Assembly (NCBI GenBank): GCA_002897615.1
Contig: BDTX01000011.1
Coordinates: forward strand, 1-64,000
DNA: 64,000 nt
Direction of reading: 5' to 3'
Source: a bacterium BMS3Bbin14
Lineage (GTDB): Bacteria; Desulfobacterota; Desulfobulbia; Desulfobulbales; Desulfobulbaceae
Shown: piece by piece, positions 17,401 to 24,911 of the stretch
How the letters are laid out: every line of letters starts with the position of its first letter
How positions within the stretch are numbered: the first letter of the stretch is position 1
The notes under the pieces: generated by a model
Told to the model about the DNA's origin: nothing
Databases searched by the model: none
What the model saw: only the letters and a program-made list of their open reading frames with translations
Made by a program: the position numbers and the translations under genes

Positions 17401-17583
17401 ATGAAACTTGAAACCAAAATATTGCAGAATCAAACGAGCGCAGCCGGTAATTCGTGTCCGTCCGGAAGCCGTTTTTTCAAAGCTCTCGCAGGTTCGCTGT
17501 CTGCTGGATTTCTCGGTGTCTGCGCTTACCTGGAGTCTCGCGAACTCGCTTACCTCGTTCTGCTCCAAATTGATCGCCGTTGA
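17401..17583 (+). CDS. Possible 60-aa small protein
   Basis: A short frame with an unusually good ribosome site (AGGAGG at 17386-17391, 9 bp before ATG), ending 7 bp before the aminotransferase start. The product has a moderately hydrophobic second half (FKALAGSLSAGFLGVCAYLE). Against it: no recognised relative, and two stretches inside (CTCTCGCAGGTTCGCTGTCTGC and a weaker one) resemble the extra segment of family A copies 1 and 5, so it may be repeat-derived. It could be a leader peptide. The rest of the gap 17294-17590 shows nothing else. Confidence 0.25.
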   Translation: MKLETKILQNQTSAAGNSCPSGSRFFKALAGSLSAGFLGVCAYLESRELAYLVLLQIDRR

Positions 17584-17590
17584 TTCATCC

Positions 17591-18817
17591 ATGCGAATTT
17601 GCCGCACCCTGCCACCAGCAGCCGCACCCATCCCCCTGCACGAAGTATTAAAGGGGTTTTCTGCAGTTTTTGCCCATAACGAAAACGGATACGAGCAATT
17701 CCAGGCAGAACTTCAAAGCTACTTCGGTCGGAATTATTGCTTTCTCGTCTCATCGGGCAGAGCTGGCCTGGCCTTGATTTTGCAGGCGCTGAAACAGCTG
17801 TACCCTGGAAGAACCGAAGTTCTGATCCCGGCTTTCACCTGCTTTTCCGTCCCGGCAGCAATTAGAAAAGCCGGTTTGGCGATTCGATTATGTGATGTTG
17901 ATCAACAGACTCTGGATTTCAGCCATAATGAACTCAAGAAAATTATGGCGTCGAATAAAGGAAATAATCTGCTCTGCGTGCTGGCAACCCATTTGTTTGG
18001 TTATCCTGCAGATATTGCATCGTTGCGAGAGATCATCGGTGATGAAATTCCGATTGTTGAAGATGCCGCCCAGGCCTTGGGAGGCGAAAATGCCGGGGGG
18101 AAACTGGGTACCCTGGCCGATGTCGGTTTTTTCAGCTTGGGCCGCGGTAAGGCCTTGTCAACGGTTGAAGGTGGTGTGATCCTGACCAACCGCAGAGATA
18201 TGGGGATGGCATTGGCGTCCCTGGTTGCAAGACAACCCGGCTACGGGATGGCTGCAAATGTGAAGCTGGCAATAAAAGCACTGTTGATAACCATACTGCA
18301 ACAGCCGTTTTTGTTCCGGCTTCCTTTGTCGCTGCCTTTTTTGCAATTGGGAGAGACACTCTTTGAGCATGACTTCCCAATATTGAAAATGTCACCCGTC
18401 CAGGCAGCACTAAGCAGAAACTGGCGGGGAAGGCTCCGCAAGCATCAAAACGCCAGAAAAAAAAATACCAAATATTGGGCAGGTAAGCTACAATTAAGTT
18501 GTGGATCATGGTGCCGTACAGAGCAGGGGACTTGTGGCAACCTGATCAGATTCCCGGTATTAGCTGCAAATGGTGAGACAAGAGAAGCGATAGTCCGGGA
18601 AAGTAGACGAAAAGGATTGGGAATTATGCCTTCATACCCCACACCTATTAATGAAATCGCAGAGCTTGCTGCGAATTTTGCAGGGCAGGGCTATCCAAAC
18701 GCCGGTGAAATATGTAAAAAATTATTTACACTGCCCCTGCATGACTATGTAACCAGTATGGATAACGAGAGAATCTGCCGGCTGCTTGCCAGGCACGGCG
18801 TAATAAAAGGTTCGTAA
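17591..18817 (+). CDS. DegT/DnrJ/EryC1/StrS-family aminotransferase
   Basis: PLP-dependent sugar aminotransferase fold, about 408 aa. The conserved segments are LVSSGRAGLALILQAL (cofactor phosphate site), EVLIPAFTCFSVPAAIRKAG, and IPIVEDAAQALG with the PLP-ring Asp/Gln. The lysine position of the family falls in SLGRGKALSTVEGG, where Lys is in GRGK. The group normally aminates keto-sugars, consistent with supplying an amino sugar. The start ATG 17591 gives MRICRTLPPAAAPI, matching how XrtA-locus members begin; the frame stays open upstream to 17408 but without family similarity. It is 3 bp from the exosortase gene. Confidence 0.87.
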   Translation: MRICRTLPPAAAPIPLHEVLKGFSAVFAHNENGYEQFQAELQSYFGRNYCFLVSSGRAGLALILQALKQLYPGRTEVLIPAFTCFSVPAAIRKAGLAIRLCDVDQQTLDFSHNELKKIMASNKGNNLLCVLATHLFGYPADIASLREIIGDEIPIVEDAAQALGGENAGGKLGTLADVGFFSLGRGKALSTVEGGVILTNRRDMGMALASLVARQPGYGMAANVKLAIKALLITILQQPFLFRLPLSLPFLQLGETLFEHDFPILKMSPVQAALSRNWRGRLRKHQNARKKNTKYWAGKLQLSCGSWCRTEQGTCGNLIRFPVLAANGETREAIVRESRRKGLGIMPSYPTPINEIAELAANFAGQGYPNAGEICKKLFTLPLHDYVTSMDNERICRLLARHGVIKGS

Positions 18818-18820
18818 AAG

Positions 18821-19657
18821 ATGACAAGCAACAAGCTCGTAAATGTGTTAGGTGTCGGAGCCTTGGCGCTTATTATAGCTTTTTGCTATTCAGCGGTTTT
18901 TCAGTGGATGTATGGGCGCTATATGAATGCGGATTCCTACTATTCGCATGGTTTCCTGGTGCCTTTTGTCACTTTGTTTTTGATCTGGCTGAAAAGAGAC
19001 CAGCTGCTTAATCAAACACAACAAGGGAGCAGGGCCGGTTTGGTCCTGATTGTTGCCGCACTCTTGTTGCACATTCTCGGTACACTTCTTTATATATTCG
19101 CAGTATCATCCTTCTCTCTTTTTTTTCTGATAATAGGATTGACTTTATACCTTTGCGGCAATGAAATTACTCGAACTATTCGTTTCCCTCTCTTGTTTCT
19201 GATTTTCATGTTTCCTCTGCCCGAGGCCATTCTCGGTATTGTTTCCTTTCCTCTCAAAATCTTTGCAGCCAAGGCGGGAGTATGGCTCGTCGGTCTGCTG
19301 GGGATTCCGATTCATGGAGAGGGGTTCAATATTTTTATTCCTGCGGGAGAACTCCTGGTGGGCAATCCATGCAGCGGCCTCCGCTCCCTCATTGCGTTTC
19401 TGGCGCTGGGTGCGGTTTTCGCCTATTTGTCAAATCTTACGCTTGTGAGGAAATACATACTGTTTTTTATTGCAATTCCTATTGCCATTCTATCCAATAT
19501 CATTAGGGTGCCCATTCTTATTCTGGTGTCATATTATTGGGGGCTTAAGGCCGCCGCGCCGGATACCTTGGTACATACCGCCTCTGGTTTGCTGGTTTTT
19601 GTTCTCGGATTTTTCTTGTTGATGATGTCTGCGAAGGTTCTGGAATGGCGAGCCTGA
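18821..19657 (+). CDS. xrtA: Exosortase (XrtA-like), stand-alone
   Basis: Integral membrane cysteine transpeptidase that recognises PEP-CTERM sorting tails. 278 aa with about eight hydrophobic segments. The catalytic triad of the family is visible: Cys184 in GNPCSGLRSL, Arg229 in SNIIRVP and His252 in LVHTASG. An early motif SYYSHGFLVPFV is also diagnostic. In many organisms exosortase A is fused to EpsI; here EpsI is a separate, overlapping downstream gene. No protein with a PEP-CTERM tail is encoded in the window, so its substrates lie elsewhere. Confidence 0.93.
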   Translation: MTSNKLVNVLGVGALALIIAFCYSAVFQWMYGRYMNADSYYSHGFLVPFVTLFLIWLKRDQLLNQTQQGSRAGLVLIVAALLLHILGTLLYIFAVSSFSLFFLIIGLTLYLCGNEITRTIRFPLLFLIFMFPLPEAILGIVSFPLKIFAAKAGVWLVGLLGIPIHGEGFNIFIPAGELLVGNPCSGLRSLIAFLALGAVFAYLSNLTLVRKYILFFIAIPIAILSNIIRVPILILVSYYWGLKAAAPDTLVHTASGLLVFVLGFFLLMMSAKVLEWRA

Positions 19658-20301
19658 AGTTACGCTATTTGATTGCCCTGGTCCTGCTGTCGGCGGCGGC
19701 GTGTGTCGTTAAAAGCCTGCAGTATGATTCGAAACAGGATGATGTCGCCGGTCTGGCGGCAATTCGGACAATACCCATGCGGCTCGGCAGATGGCAGGGA
19801 CATGATGTTCCTCTTGCTGAAGAGGTATATGATATATTGGAGACCAGGGCAATTCTCAATCGGAAATATGTGTCACCGGAAGGCAATTATATTTTTCTTT
19901 CAATTGTCCATTACAGCGACACCAAGGTTGATTTTCACGCACCTGAAGCCTGCCTCGGGGGAAGGGGTGAGCGAACGACTAAAATTGTAAAGAAAATTTA
20001 CCTGACCCTCAACGGCAAAACCTTCCCCTTGATAATAGCCGAGGTTAAAGCCAAAAATTTTGATTCGCAAAGTCTTTCCTATTATTTTTATAAAGCTGGA
20101 AATTTTATGGGGCAAAGCTACATAAAAATGCGATTGAATATTGCATATAACCGTTTGACTGAACAGAATAAGAGTGGATCGCTTATCCGCATTTCAATGC
20201 CAATGCAACTAATTGTTTCCAAGGAAAAACAGGAAACCCAGCTCGTGCAGTTTCTGCAAGAGCTGGTGCCATTTTTAGTAAGCCACGACAAGGATATTTA
20301 A
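19645..20301 (+). CDS. EpsI family protein (DUF3485)
   Basis: 218 aa. The N-terminal membrane anchor is YLIALVLLSAAACVV. The body has the EpsI features IPMRLGRWQGHDVPL and a conserved DFHAPEACLGGRGER, the counterpart of the HxPExC motif. It overlaps the exosortase by 13 bp, so translation is coupled. In the family this domain is a partner, or C-terminal fusion, of exosortases, and mutants affect exopolysaccharide. The biochemical activity is unknown. It most likely sits on the periplasmic face of the inner membrane. Confidence 0.9.
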   Translation: MASLKLRYLIALVLLSAAACVVKSLQYDSKQDDVAGLAAIRTIPMRLGRWQGHDVPLAEEVYDILETRAILNRKYVSPEGNYIFLSIVHYSDTKVDFHAPEACLGGRGERTTKIVKKIYLTLNGKTFPLIIAEVKAKNFDSQSLSYYFYKAGNFMGQSYIKMRLNIAYNRLTEQNKSGSLIRISMPMQLIVSKEKQETQLVQFLQELVPFLVSHDKDI

Positions 20302-20371
20302 CTGGTGCCCATCCGGAAACGGTTTTTTGGGCCTGATCTCGAACAAAACCTCGTTTACGGATGGATACCAG
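20302..20371 (+). promoter_or_regulatory. 70-nt imperfect hairpin between epsI and SGNH gene
   Basis: It starts right after the epsI stop. CTGGT.CCATCCG.AAACG on the left pairs with CGTTT.CGGATGG.ACCAG on the right, with an inner GTTTT/AAAAC pairing. No T-run follows, so it is not a classic terminator. It could be an RNA-stability element, an attenuator or a small palindromic repeat. Confidence 0.5.
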
Positions 20372-20422
20372 GAAATTTTGGCCAGGCTGTTTTAACGAAT
20401 AAAAACATTATGGAGTCCCACG

Positions 20423-21259
20423 ATGCGAATATTCACCATAAGCGCCACCATTGTCATTGCTGTTGCAATGTCACTTGCGGTTTGCAATGGAAATAAAATG
20501 AATGAAGAAAAATTTGCAGTTAAATCACTGTCGGATGTAACACCTGCTGCCTGGGTCAAATTGGCGCACCAGACAATATATTTTGGCCATCAGTCGGTAG
20601 GTAAAAATATTATTGCAGGTATTCGGGATATCATGAAAGAACATCCGGAAATTAAATTACACATAGTAGAAACAACTGACATTGCCGCTCTCCGGTCTCC
20701 CGTATTCGCTAATTCCCCTGTTGGGAAAAATGGGGCACCTTTGTCAAAGATCAATGGATTTAAAGAGCTGATGGATAAAAGGATGGGTAATCTCGTGAAT
20801 ATCGCTTTTTTTAAATTCTGTTTTGACGATATCAGAGAACGGACCAATGTGAAAATGCTGTTCAAGAATTACAGCCAAACCATGGATGATTTGACCAGGA
20901 AATATCCGAAAACACAATTTGTTTATATAACGGTGCCGCTTCTTAAAAGACAAAAGAGAACCTTGGCTTCCCGGATAAAAGGATTTTTCGGGGGAAAAGG
21001 CTATTTTGCCGATGAAAACAATATCGCGAGATATAAGCTCAATAAGTTAATCCGGGAAAAGTATAAAGGAAGCGGTTTGTTATTTGATTTGGCTCGGTTT
21101 GAGTCGACAAAACCGGATGGTACTCGCGAGAGCTTTGAGAAGAAGGGAAAGATTTATTACGCCTTGGCACCAGCATATACCGGCGATGGTGGCCACCTTA
21201 ACGTAGTGGGACGTAAATATATCGCGCAGCAATTGCTCATATTTTTAGCAAATATGTAG
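20423..21259 (+). CDS. SGNH/GDSL hydrolase-like secreted protein in XrtA locus
   Basis: 278 aa. A short N-terminal hydrophobic segment (FTISATIVIAVAMSLAVC) looks like a signal sequence, possibly a lipoprotein because a Cys follows it. The block IYFGHQSVGKNI near residue 50 is in the position of the GDSL serine block. A C-terminal GDGGHLNVVGRKYIA supplies the D-x-x-H typical of SGNH esterases. That suggests an O-acyl esterase or acyltransferase acting on periplasmic glycan, but the nucleophile block is non-canonical. It starts with GGAGT a few bases upstream of ATG. It lies between epsI and the acyl carrier protein. Confidence 0.7.
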   Translation: MRIFTISATIVIAVAMSLAVCNGNKMNEEKFAVKSLSDVTPAAWVKLAHQTIYFGHQSVGKNIIAGIRDIMKEHPEIKLHIVETTDIAALRSPVFANSPVGKNGAPLSKINGFKELMDKRMGNLVNIAFFKFCFDDIRERTNVKMLFKNYSQTMDDLTRKYPKTQFVYITVPLLKRQKRTLASRIKGFFGGKGYFADENNIARYKLNKLIREKYKGSGLLFDLARFESTKPDGTRESFEKKGKIYYALAPAYTGDGGHLNVVGRKYIAQQLLIFLANM

Positions 21260-21295
21260 GTAGCCTGTCAACTTGTTGAAAAAAAGGAAAAAACA

Positions 21296-21547
21296 ATGGA
21301 TAATTCACTTATAAGCGACATAAAGAATATCATCACAGATACTGTCGGCAGGAATGTAATTCCTGACCCATTACCGGATGACTACCAACTGGTCGGCAAC
21401 TTGCTTGATTCTTTAGCGGTTACTAATTTGATCATTGCCCTGGAAGAATATTTTGGCTTTATTTTTAATGATGACGAACTCTCTGCCGAGGCCTTTGAGA
21501 CTGTTTTGAGTCTTGCTGAATTAGTGTCCGGCAAAATTAAAGCTTAA
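21296..21547 (+). CDS. Acyl carrier protein
   Basis: 83 aa carrier domain. The phosphopantetheine attachment Ser is Ser39 in NLLDSLAVTNLI, and the surrounding helices match the carrier fold. It is acidic, as expected. AAGGAAAAAAC lies upstream of the ATG. It is not near fatty-acid genes. It sits one base from a hydrolase gene and 1.7 kb from an acyl-CoA ligase, so the likely job is to carry an acyl or aminoacyl unit made by this locus. 4'-phosphopantetheinyl transferase would be needed from elsewhere. Confidence 0.93.
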   Translation: MDNSLISDIKNIITDTVGRNVIPDPLPDDYQLVGNLLDSLAVTNLIIALEEYFGFIFNDDELSAEAFETVLSLAELVSGKIKA

Positions 21548-21548
21548 T

Positions 21549-22385
21549 ATGGTGAGAATAGACGAGAAAGTTTTTTTCTTCTCCGGATCCGGCAACCGAA
21601 ATCTTTTTGCTTTTTTGCATCATGCCGAGTCGGTGAAGAATTCGATCGGGGTTGTATACTGTCACCCCTTTGCCGAAGAAAAAAATATGTCTCATTCGAT
21701 TATTGTCAAAGCTGCAAGGATGATAGCCGAAGAAGGATTTCCAGTTTTCAGGTTCGATTTGAGCGGTTGCGGTGACAGTGAAGGAGATTTAGACCATTCC
21801 ACTGTTGAAGACTGGCGGCAAGACCTGGATAAGGCAATTGAAATTTTTCACCAAGAGACAGGTGTCTCGCGATATTTGCTGTGGGGGCTTAGGCTGGGGG
21901 CCGGGCTGGCATTGATGCGGGAACAATGTCCTAAGGATGATGAACCGGCAGGTCTTATCTTGTGGCAACCTGTTCTCGACTTTTCCCTGCATATTGAGCA
22001 ATTTCTGCGCCGGTCAATAAGTTCCCAAATTTTAAAAAAAAGCAATGGTCTGGTATCGGGGATGAATGCCGAGACCGAGATGAGAATTTATGATACCGCA
22101 CATGTTATAGGGTATCCAATTACGAAACATCTCTATAATAGTTTTAATGAGATAGGCAATCAGCCCTTAACAGTTACTCCCTCTTATCCTACTCTTATCG
22201 TGTCTGTTTCTTTGCGGGATCAACCGGCCGTTGCCCTCAAGCAGCATGCAGATCGTCTTCGGCGATCTGGTACGCCGGTAACCTTGTGCCACGTTTCAGC
22301 AGAACCATTCTGGGACCGTTACTGGCAGTGGGAATGTAAAAATGCCGCGGCAGTTACATTGCAGTGGATAAAGAAGTTTTGCTAA
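21549..22385 (+). CDS. Alpha/beta hydrolase, exosortase A system-associated (hydrolase 2 type)
   Basis: 278 aa alpha/beta-hydrolase fold of the TIGR03101-like group: VVYCHPFAEEKNMSHSIIVKAARMIAEEG, then FRFDLSGCGDSEGD. The nucleophile elbow reads WGLRLGA, with Arg115 where a Ser or Cys is expected, so hydrolytic activity is doubtful unless another residue acts. The C-terminal His could lie in CHVSAEPFWD. It starts 1 bp after the ACP stop and its TAA overlaps the next ATG, so it is tightly coupled. The biological function of the family is not established. Confidence 0.88.
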   Translation: MVRIDEKVFFFSGSGNRNLFAFLHHAESVKNSIGVVYCHPFAEEKNMSHSIIVKAARMIAEEGFPVFRFDLSGCGDSEGDLDHSTVEDWRQDLDKAIEIFHQETGVSRYLLWGLRLGAGLALMREQCPKDDEPAGLILWQPVLDFSLHIEQFLRRSISSQILKKSNGLVSGMNAETEMRIYDTAHVIGYPITKHLYNSFNEIGNQPLTVTPSYPTLIVSVSLRDQPAVALKQHADRLRRSGTPVTLCHVSAEPFWDRYWQWECKNAAAVTLQWIKKFC

Positions 22386-23281
22386 TGGTTGGCACGGTTA
22401 TGGAAGAACCTGTTCAATTTATCTGTAACAACAAAAGACTGTATGGAATTTTGCATATTCCTGATAGTGTTGTTACACCTGCAACCATTATGATTATTCT
22501 TACCGGCGGTCCCCAGGTCAGGACCGGGGGGCACCGATTGTATGTGCAGTTGAGCAGATTCCTCTGTGGGCATAATGTTTCCACGTTTCGTTTTGATTAC
22601 GAGGGTTCTGGTGACAGCGAAGGGGATTTTGTCGGTTTTCAACATGCGGGTCCGTCATTAGCGGCGGCGATTCATTTTTTACATAATAGATTTAAAAATG
22701 AATTAAATGTTATTATCTGGTCATTATGTGATGGTGCGGCGGCGGCGGCATTGTATGCGGCAACAAATCAAGAGTACATAAGGGGACTTGTTTTGTGTAA
22801 TCCCTTTGTCATAACAGAGCAGGGAGTGGCTCGTTCGAATATAAAGCATTATTATGGCAAACGTTTTTTTGACAAAGAGTTTTTGCGTAATCTGATTTGC
22901 TTTAGACTTAATTTCAAACGGACGATAAAGTCATTGTTGCAAAATATTATAGATGCTCAATTTTTTACAATGAACAAAACTATAGTAACAACTTCTAATA
23001 AAACTTTTTCACCGGCTTTGGTTATCGACAGTCTCCAAAAATTAAAAAAACCAATCAGGATTATTCTTAGCACTGATGATATTGTTGCCGCTAACTTTCA
23101 GGATGAATTGAAAAAAAATAAAGCAATAAAAAATGATTACAAAAAAAATAAAATTATAAACTCCTTTATCAAAGGGGCAGATCACACATTTGTGGATCCT
23201 TCTGCCAGGGAAAAGCTGTTTTCATTAACGTTGCAAGCCGTCAATGAAATTGAATCAATAGGTTTTGCCAATGTATCCTGA
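22385..23281 (+). CDS. Alpha/beta hydrolase, exosortase A system-associated (hydrolase 1 type)
   Basis: 298 aa, TIGR03100-like: IMIILTGGPQVRTGGHRLYVQLSRFL, then FRFDYEGSGDSEGDFVGF. The elbow is IIWSLCDGA, with Cys115 in the nucleophile position as in dienelactone-hydrolase-like enzymes. The catalytic His may be in GADHTFVD. The ATG is taken at 22385 because it overlaps the preceding stop (TAATG); an upstream ATG at 22364 lies inside the previous gene. The last third is very A-rich (runs of A8), unlike the neighbours. Function unknown; it always travels with the ligase/decarboxylase pair in these loci. Confidence 0.88.
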   Translation: MVGTVMEEPVQFICNNKRLYGILHIPDSVVTPATIMIILTGGPQVRTGGHRLYVQLSRFLCGHNVSTFRFDYEGSGDSEGDFVGFQHAGPSLAAAIHFLHNRFKNELNVIIWSLCDGAAAAALYAATNQEYIRGLVLCNPFVITEQGVARSNIKHYYGKRFFDKEFLRNLICFRLNFKRTIKSLLQNIIDAQFFTMNKTIVTTSNKTFSPALVIDSLQKLKKPIRIILSTDDIVAANFQDELKKNKAIKNDYKKNKIINSFIKGADHTFVDPSAREKLFSLTLQAVNEIESIGFANVS

Positions 23282-24911
23282 AAAGATTATTCGTACCGTT
23301 GGCGATTTAATTATCCATGCGGCAGGTAAAAGTCCTGATAAGCCAGCAGTATTGTATAAAAATGATGCATTGACTTATGCCCAGGTTTATGAACAAAGTC
23401 TCAGGCTGGCCCGGAGATTGATACGATTGGGAGTCGGCAAAGGCGACAGGGTTTGCTTTTATCTTGAAAAACGTTTGGAAAAAGTCGTTTCGATCTTTGG
23501 TATATCTATCGCCGGTGGAATCTTTGTGCCAATCAATCGACTTGCCTGGGCCGGCCAGGCGCTCCATATTATCAAAAATAGTGAAGCAACTGTACTCATA
23601 ACCACATTCTCCCGCCTGGCATCCCTGAAAGAATCTTTGTCAGGCCTGCTGGTCGTAATTGTGATTGATCGGCCTGACGACGATACCCTGGCCATTTCTT
23701 GTCCGGTAATGAGCTGGGAAGAAGTGATGGATGGCAATGCTTGCGCCCAGCCGTCATCTGGCGTCATTGCCAATGATGTCGCTGCAATTCTTTATACCTC
23801 GGGATCGACGGGCCTGCCCAAGGGGGTCGTGCTCAACCATTTAAATATTATTGCAGGAGCATATGCAGTTTCTGAATATTTGAAAATAAGTACGGAAGAT
23901 CGGATCCTGAGTATTCTTGGTTTTGGCTTTGATTACGGTCTTAACCAGCTTATCTCTTCTTTTCTGCAAGGCGCACAACTTGTTTTGTATGATTATCTTT
24001 TTCCCAAAGATATCTTAACGACCGTTGAAAAATATAACATTACCGGTTTGGCTGCTGTGGCGACAACATGGATCCAGCTTTTGCAGATACCATGGGGCAA
24101 CGCTATGAATTCATTACGTTACCTTACCAATTCCGGAGCTTCAATTCCTGTCCCTTGTGTCAAGGAATTAAGGACGCGTATTCCGGCGGCGGAACTCTAT
24201 CTTATGTACGGTTTAACAGAGGCCTTTCGTTCTACCTATCTGCCGCCGGAAATGGTTGATCAACGTCCATCCTCCATTGGCAAGGCGATTCCCGGTGAAC
24301 AGATCTTGGTATTAGATGAAAATAACCAGCCGGTGAAACCGGGAGAGACCGGAGAACTCGTCCACCGGGGAGTCCTTGTTGCGCAGGGGTATTGGGGGGA
24401 ACCGGAATTAACCGCAGAGCGGTTCCGAAAGAATCCCCTGCAGCTAGAAGGGATGCCAATTCGAGAAACGGTGGTTTATTCAGGAGATTATGTCCGGATG
24501 GATGGTGACGGCTATCTCTACTTTGAAGGGCGCAGAGATGAGATGATCAAAAGCGCCGGGAATCGAATCAGTCCTACTGAAATTGAAGAAATTTTATATA
24601 ATTCCCATCTCGTATCGGCAGCGGTGGCGCTGGGAATTCCGCATGAAATTTACGGTCAGGTTATCCTTGCGGTTGTCTCTTTCTCTCATGGGGAAAATGG
24701 GAAGAGTCACACGAAAGATGAGCTTTTAGCTTACTGCCAGCAAAATATGCCACCTCCCATGGTTCCCCGTGAAATTGAGATATGGGACAAACTCCCCATA
24801 AATAGCAATGGCAAGCATGACCGGGCAAAGATAAAAAAAGAGATTTATGAAAAGAAGGGTTTGTTTTCTCGTGCCCCTGACTCTCCGCATTGCCAGGGAT
24901 TGCATCCATGA
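23265..24911 (+). CDS. Acyl-CoA ligase (AMP-forming), exosortase A system-associated
   Basis: 548 aa ANL-superfamily adenylating enzyme of the TIGR03098 type. It activates a carboxylic acid as acyl-AMP and passes it to CoA or the ACP. The motifs are the P-loop AILYTSGSTGLPKGVV (about 175-190), LMYGLTEAFRSTYLPPE (A5), VYSGDYVRMDGDGYLYFEGRRDEMIKSAGNRISPTEIEE (A7-A8) and the C-terminal Lys in INSNGKHDRAKI (A10). It overlaps hydrolase 1 by 17 bp and the decarboxylase by 4 bp (ATGA). The acid substrate is not known. Confidence 0.92.
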   Translation: MPMYPEKIIRTVGDLIIHAAGKSPDKPAVLYKNDALTYAQVYEQSLRLARRLIRLGVGKGDRVCFYLEKRLEKVVSIFGISIAGGIFVPINRLAWAGQALHIIKNSEATVLITTFSRLASLKESLSGLLVVIVIDRPDDDTLAISCPVMSWEEVMDGNACAQPSSGVIANDVAAILYTSGSTGLPKGVVLNHLNIIAGAYAVSEYLKISTEDRILSILGFGFDYGLNQLISSFLQGAQLVLYDYLFPKDILTTVEKYNITGLAAVATTWIQLLQIPWGNAMNSLRYLTNSGASIPVPCVKELRTRIPAAELYLMYGLTEAFRSTYLPPEMVDQRPSSIGKAIPGEQILVLDENNQPVKPGETGELVHRGVLVAQGYWGEPELTAERFRKNPLQLEGMPIRETVVYSGDYVRMDGDGYLYFEGRRDEMIKSAGNRISPTEIEEILYNSHLVSAAVALGIPHEIYGQVILAVVSFSHGENGKSHTKDELLAYCQQNMPPPMVPREIEIWDKLPINSNGKHDRAKIKKEIYEKKGLFSRAPDSPHCQGLHP

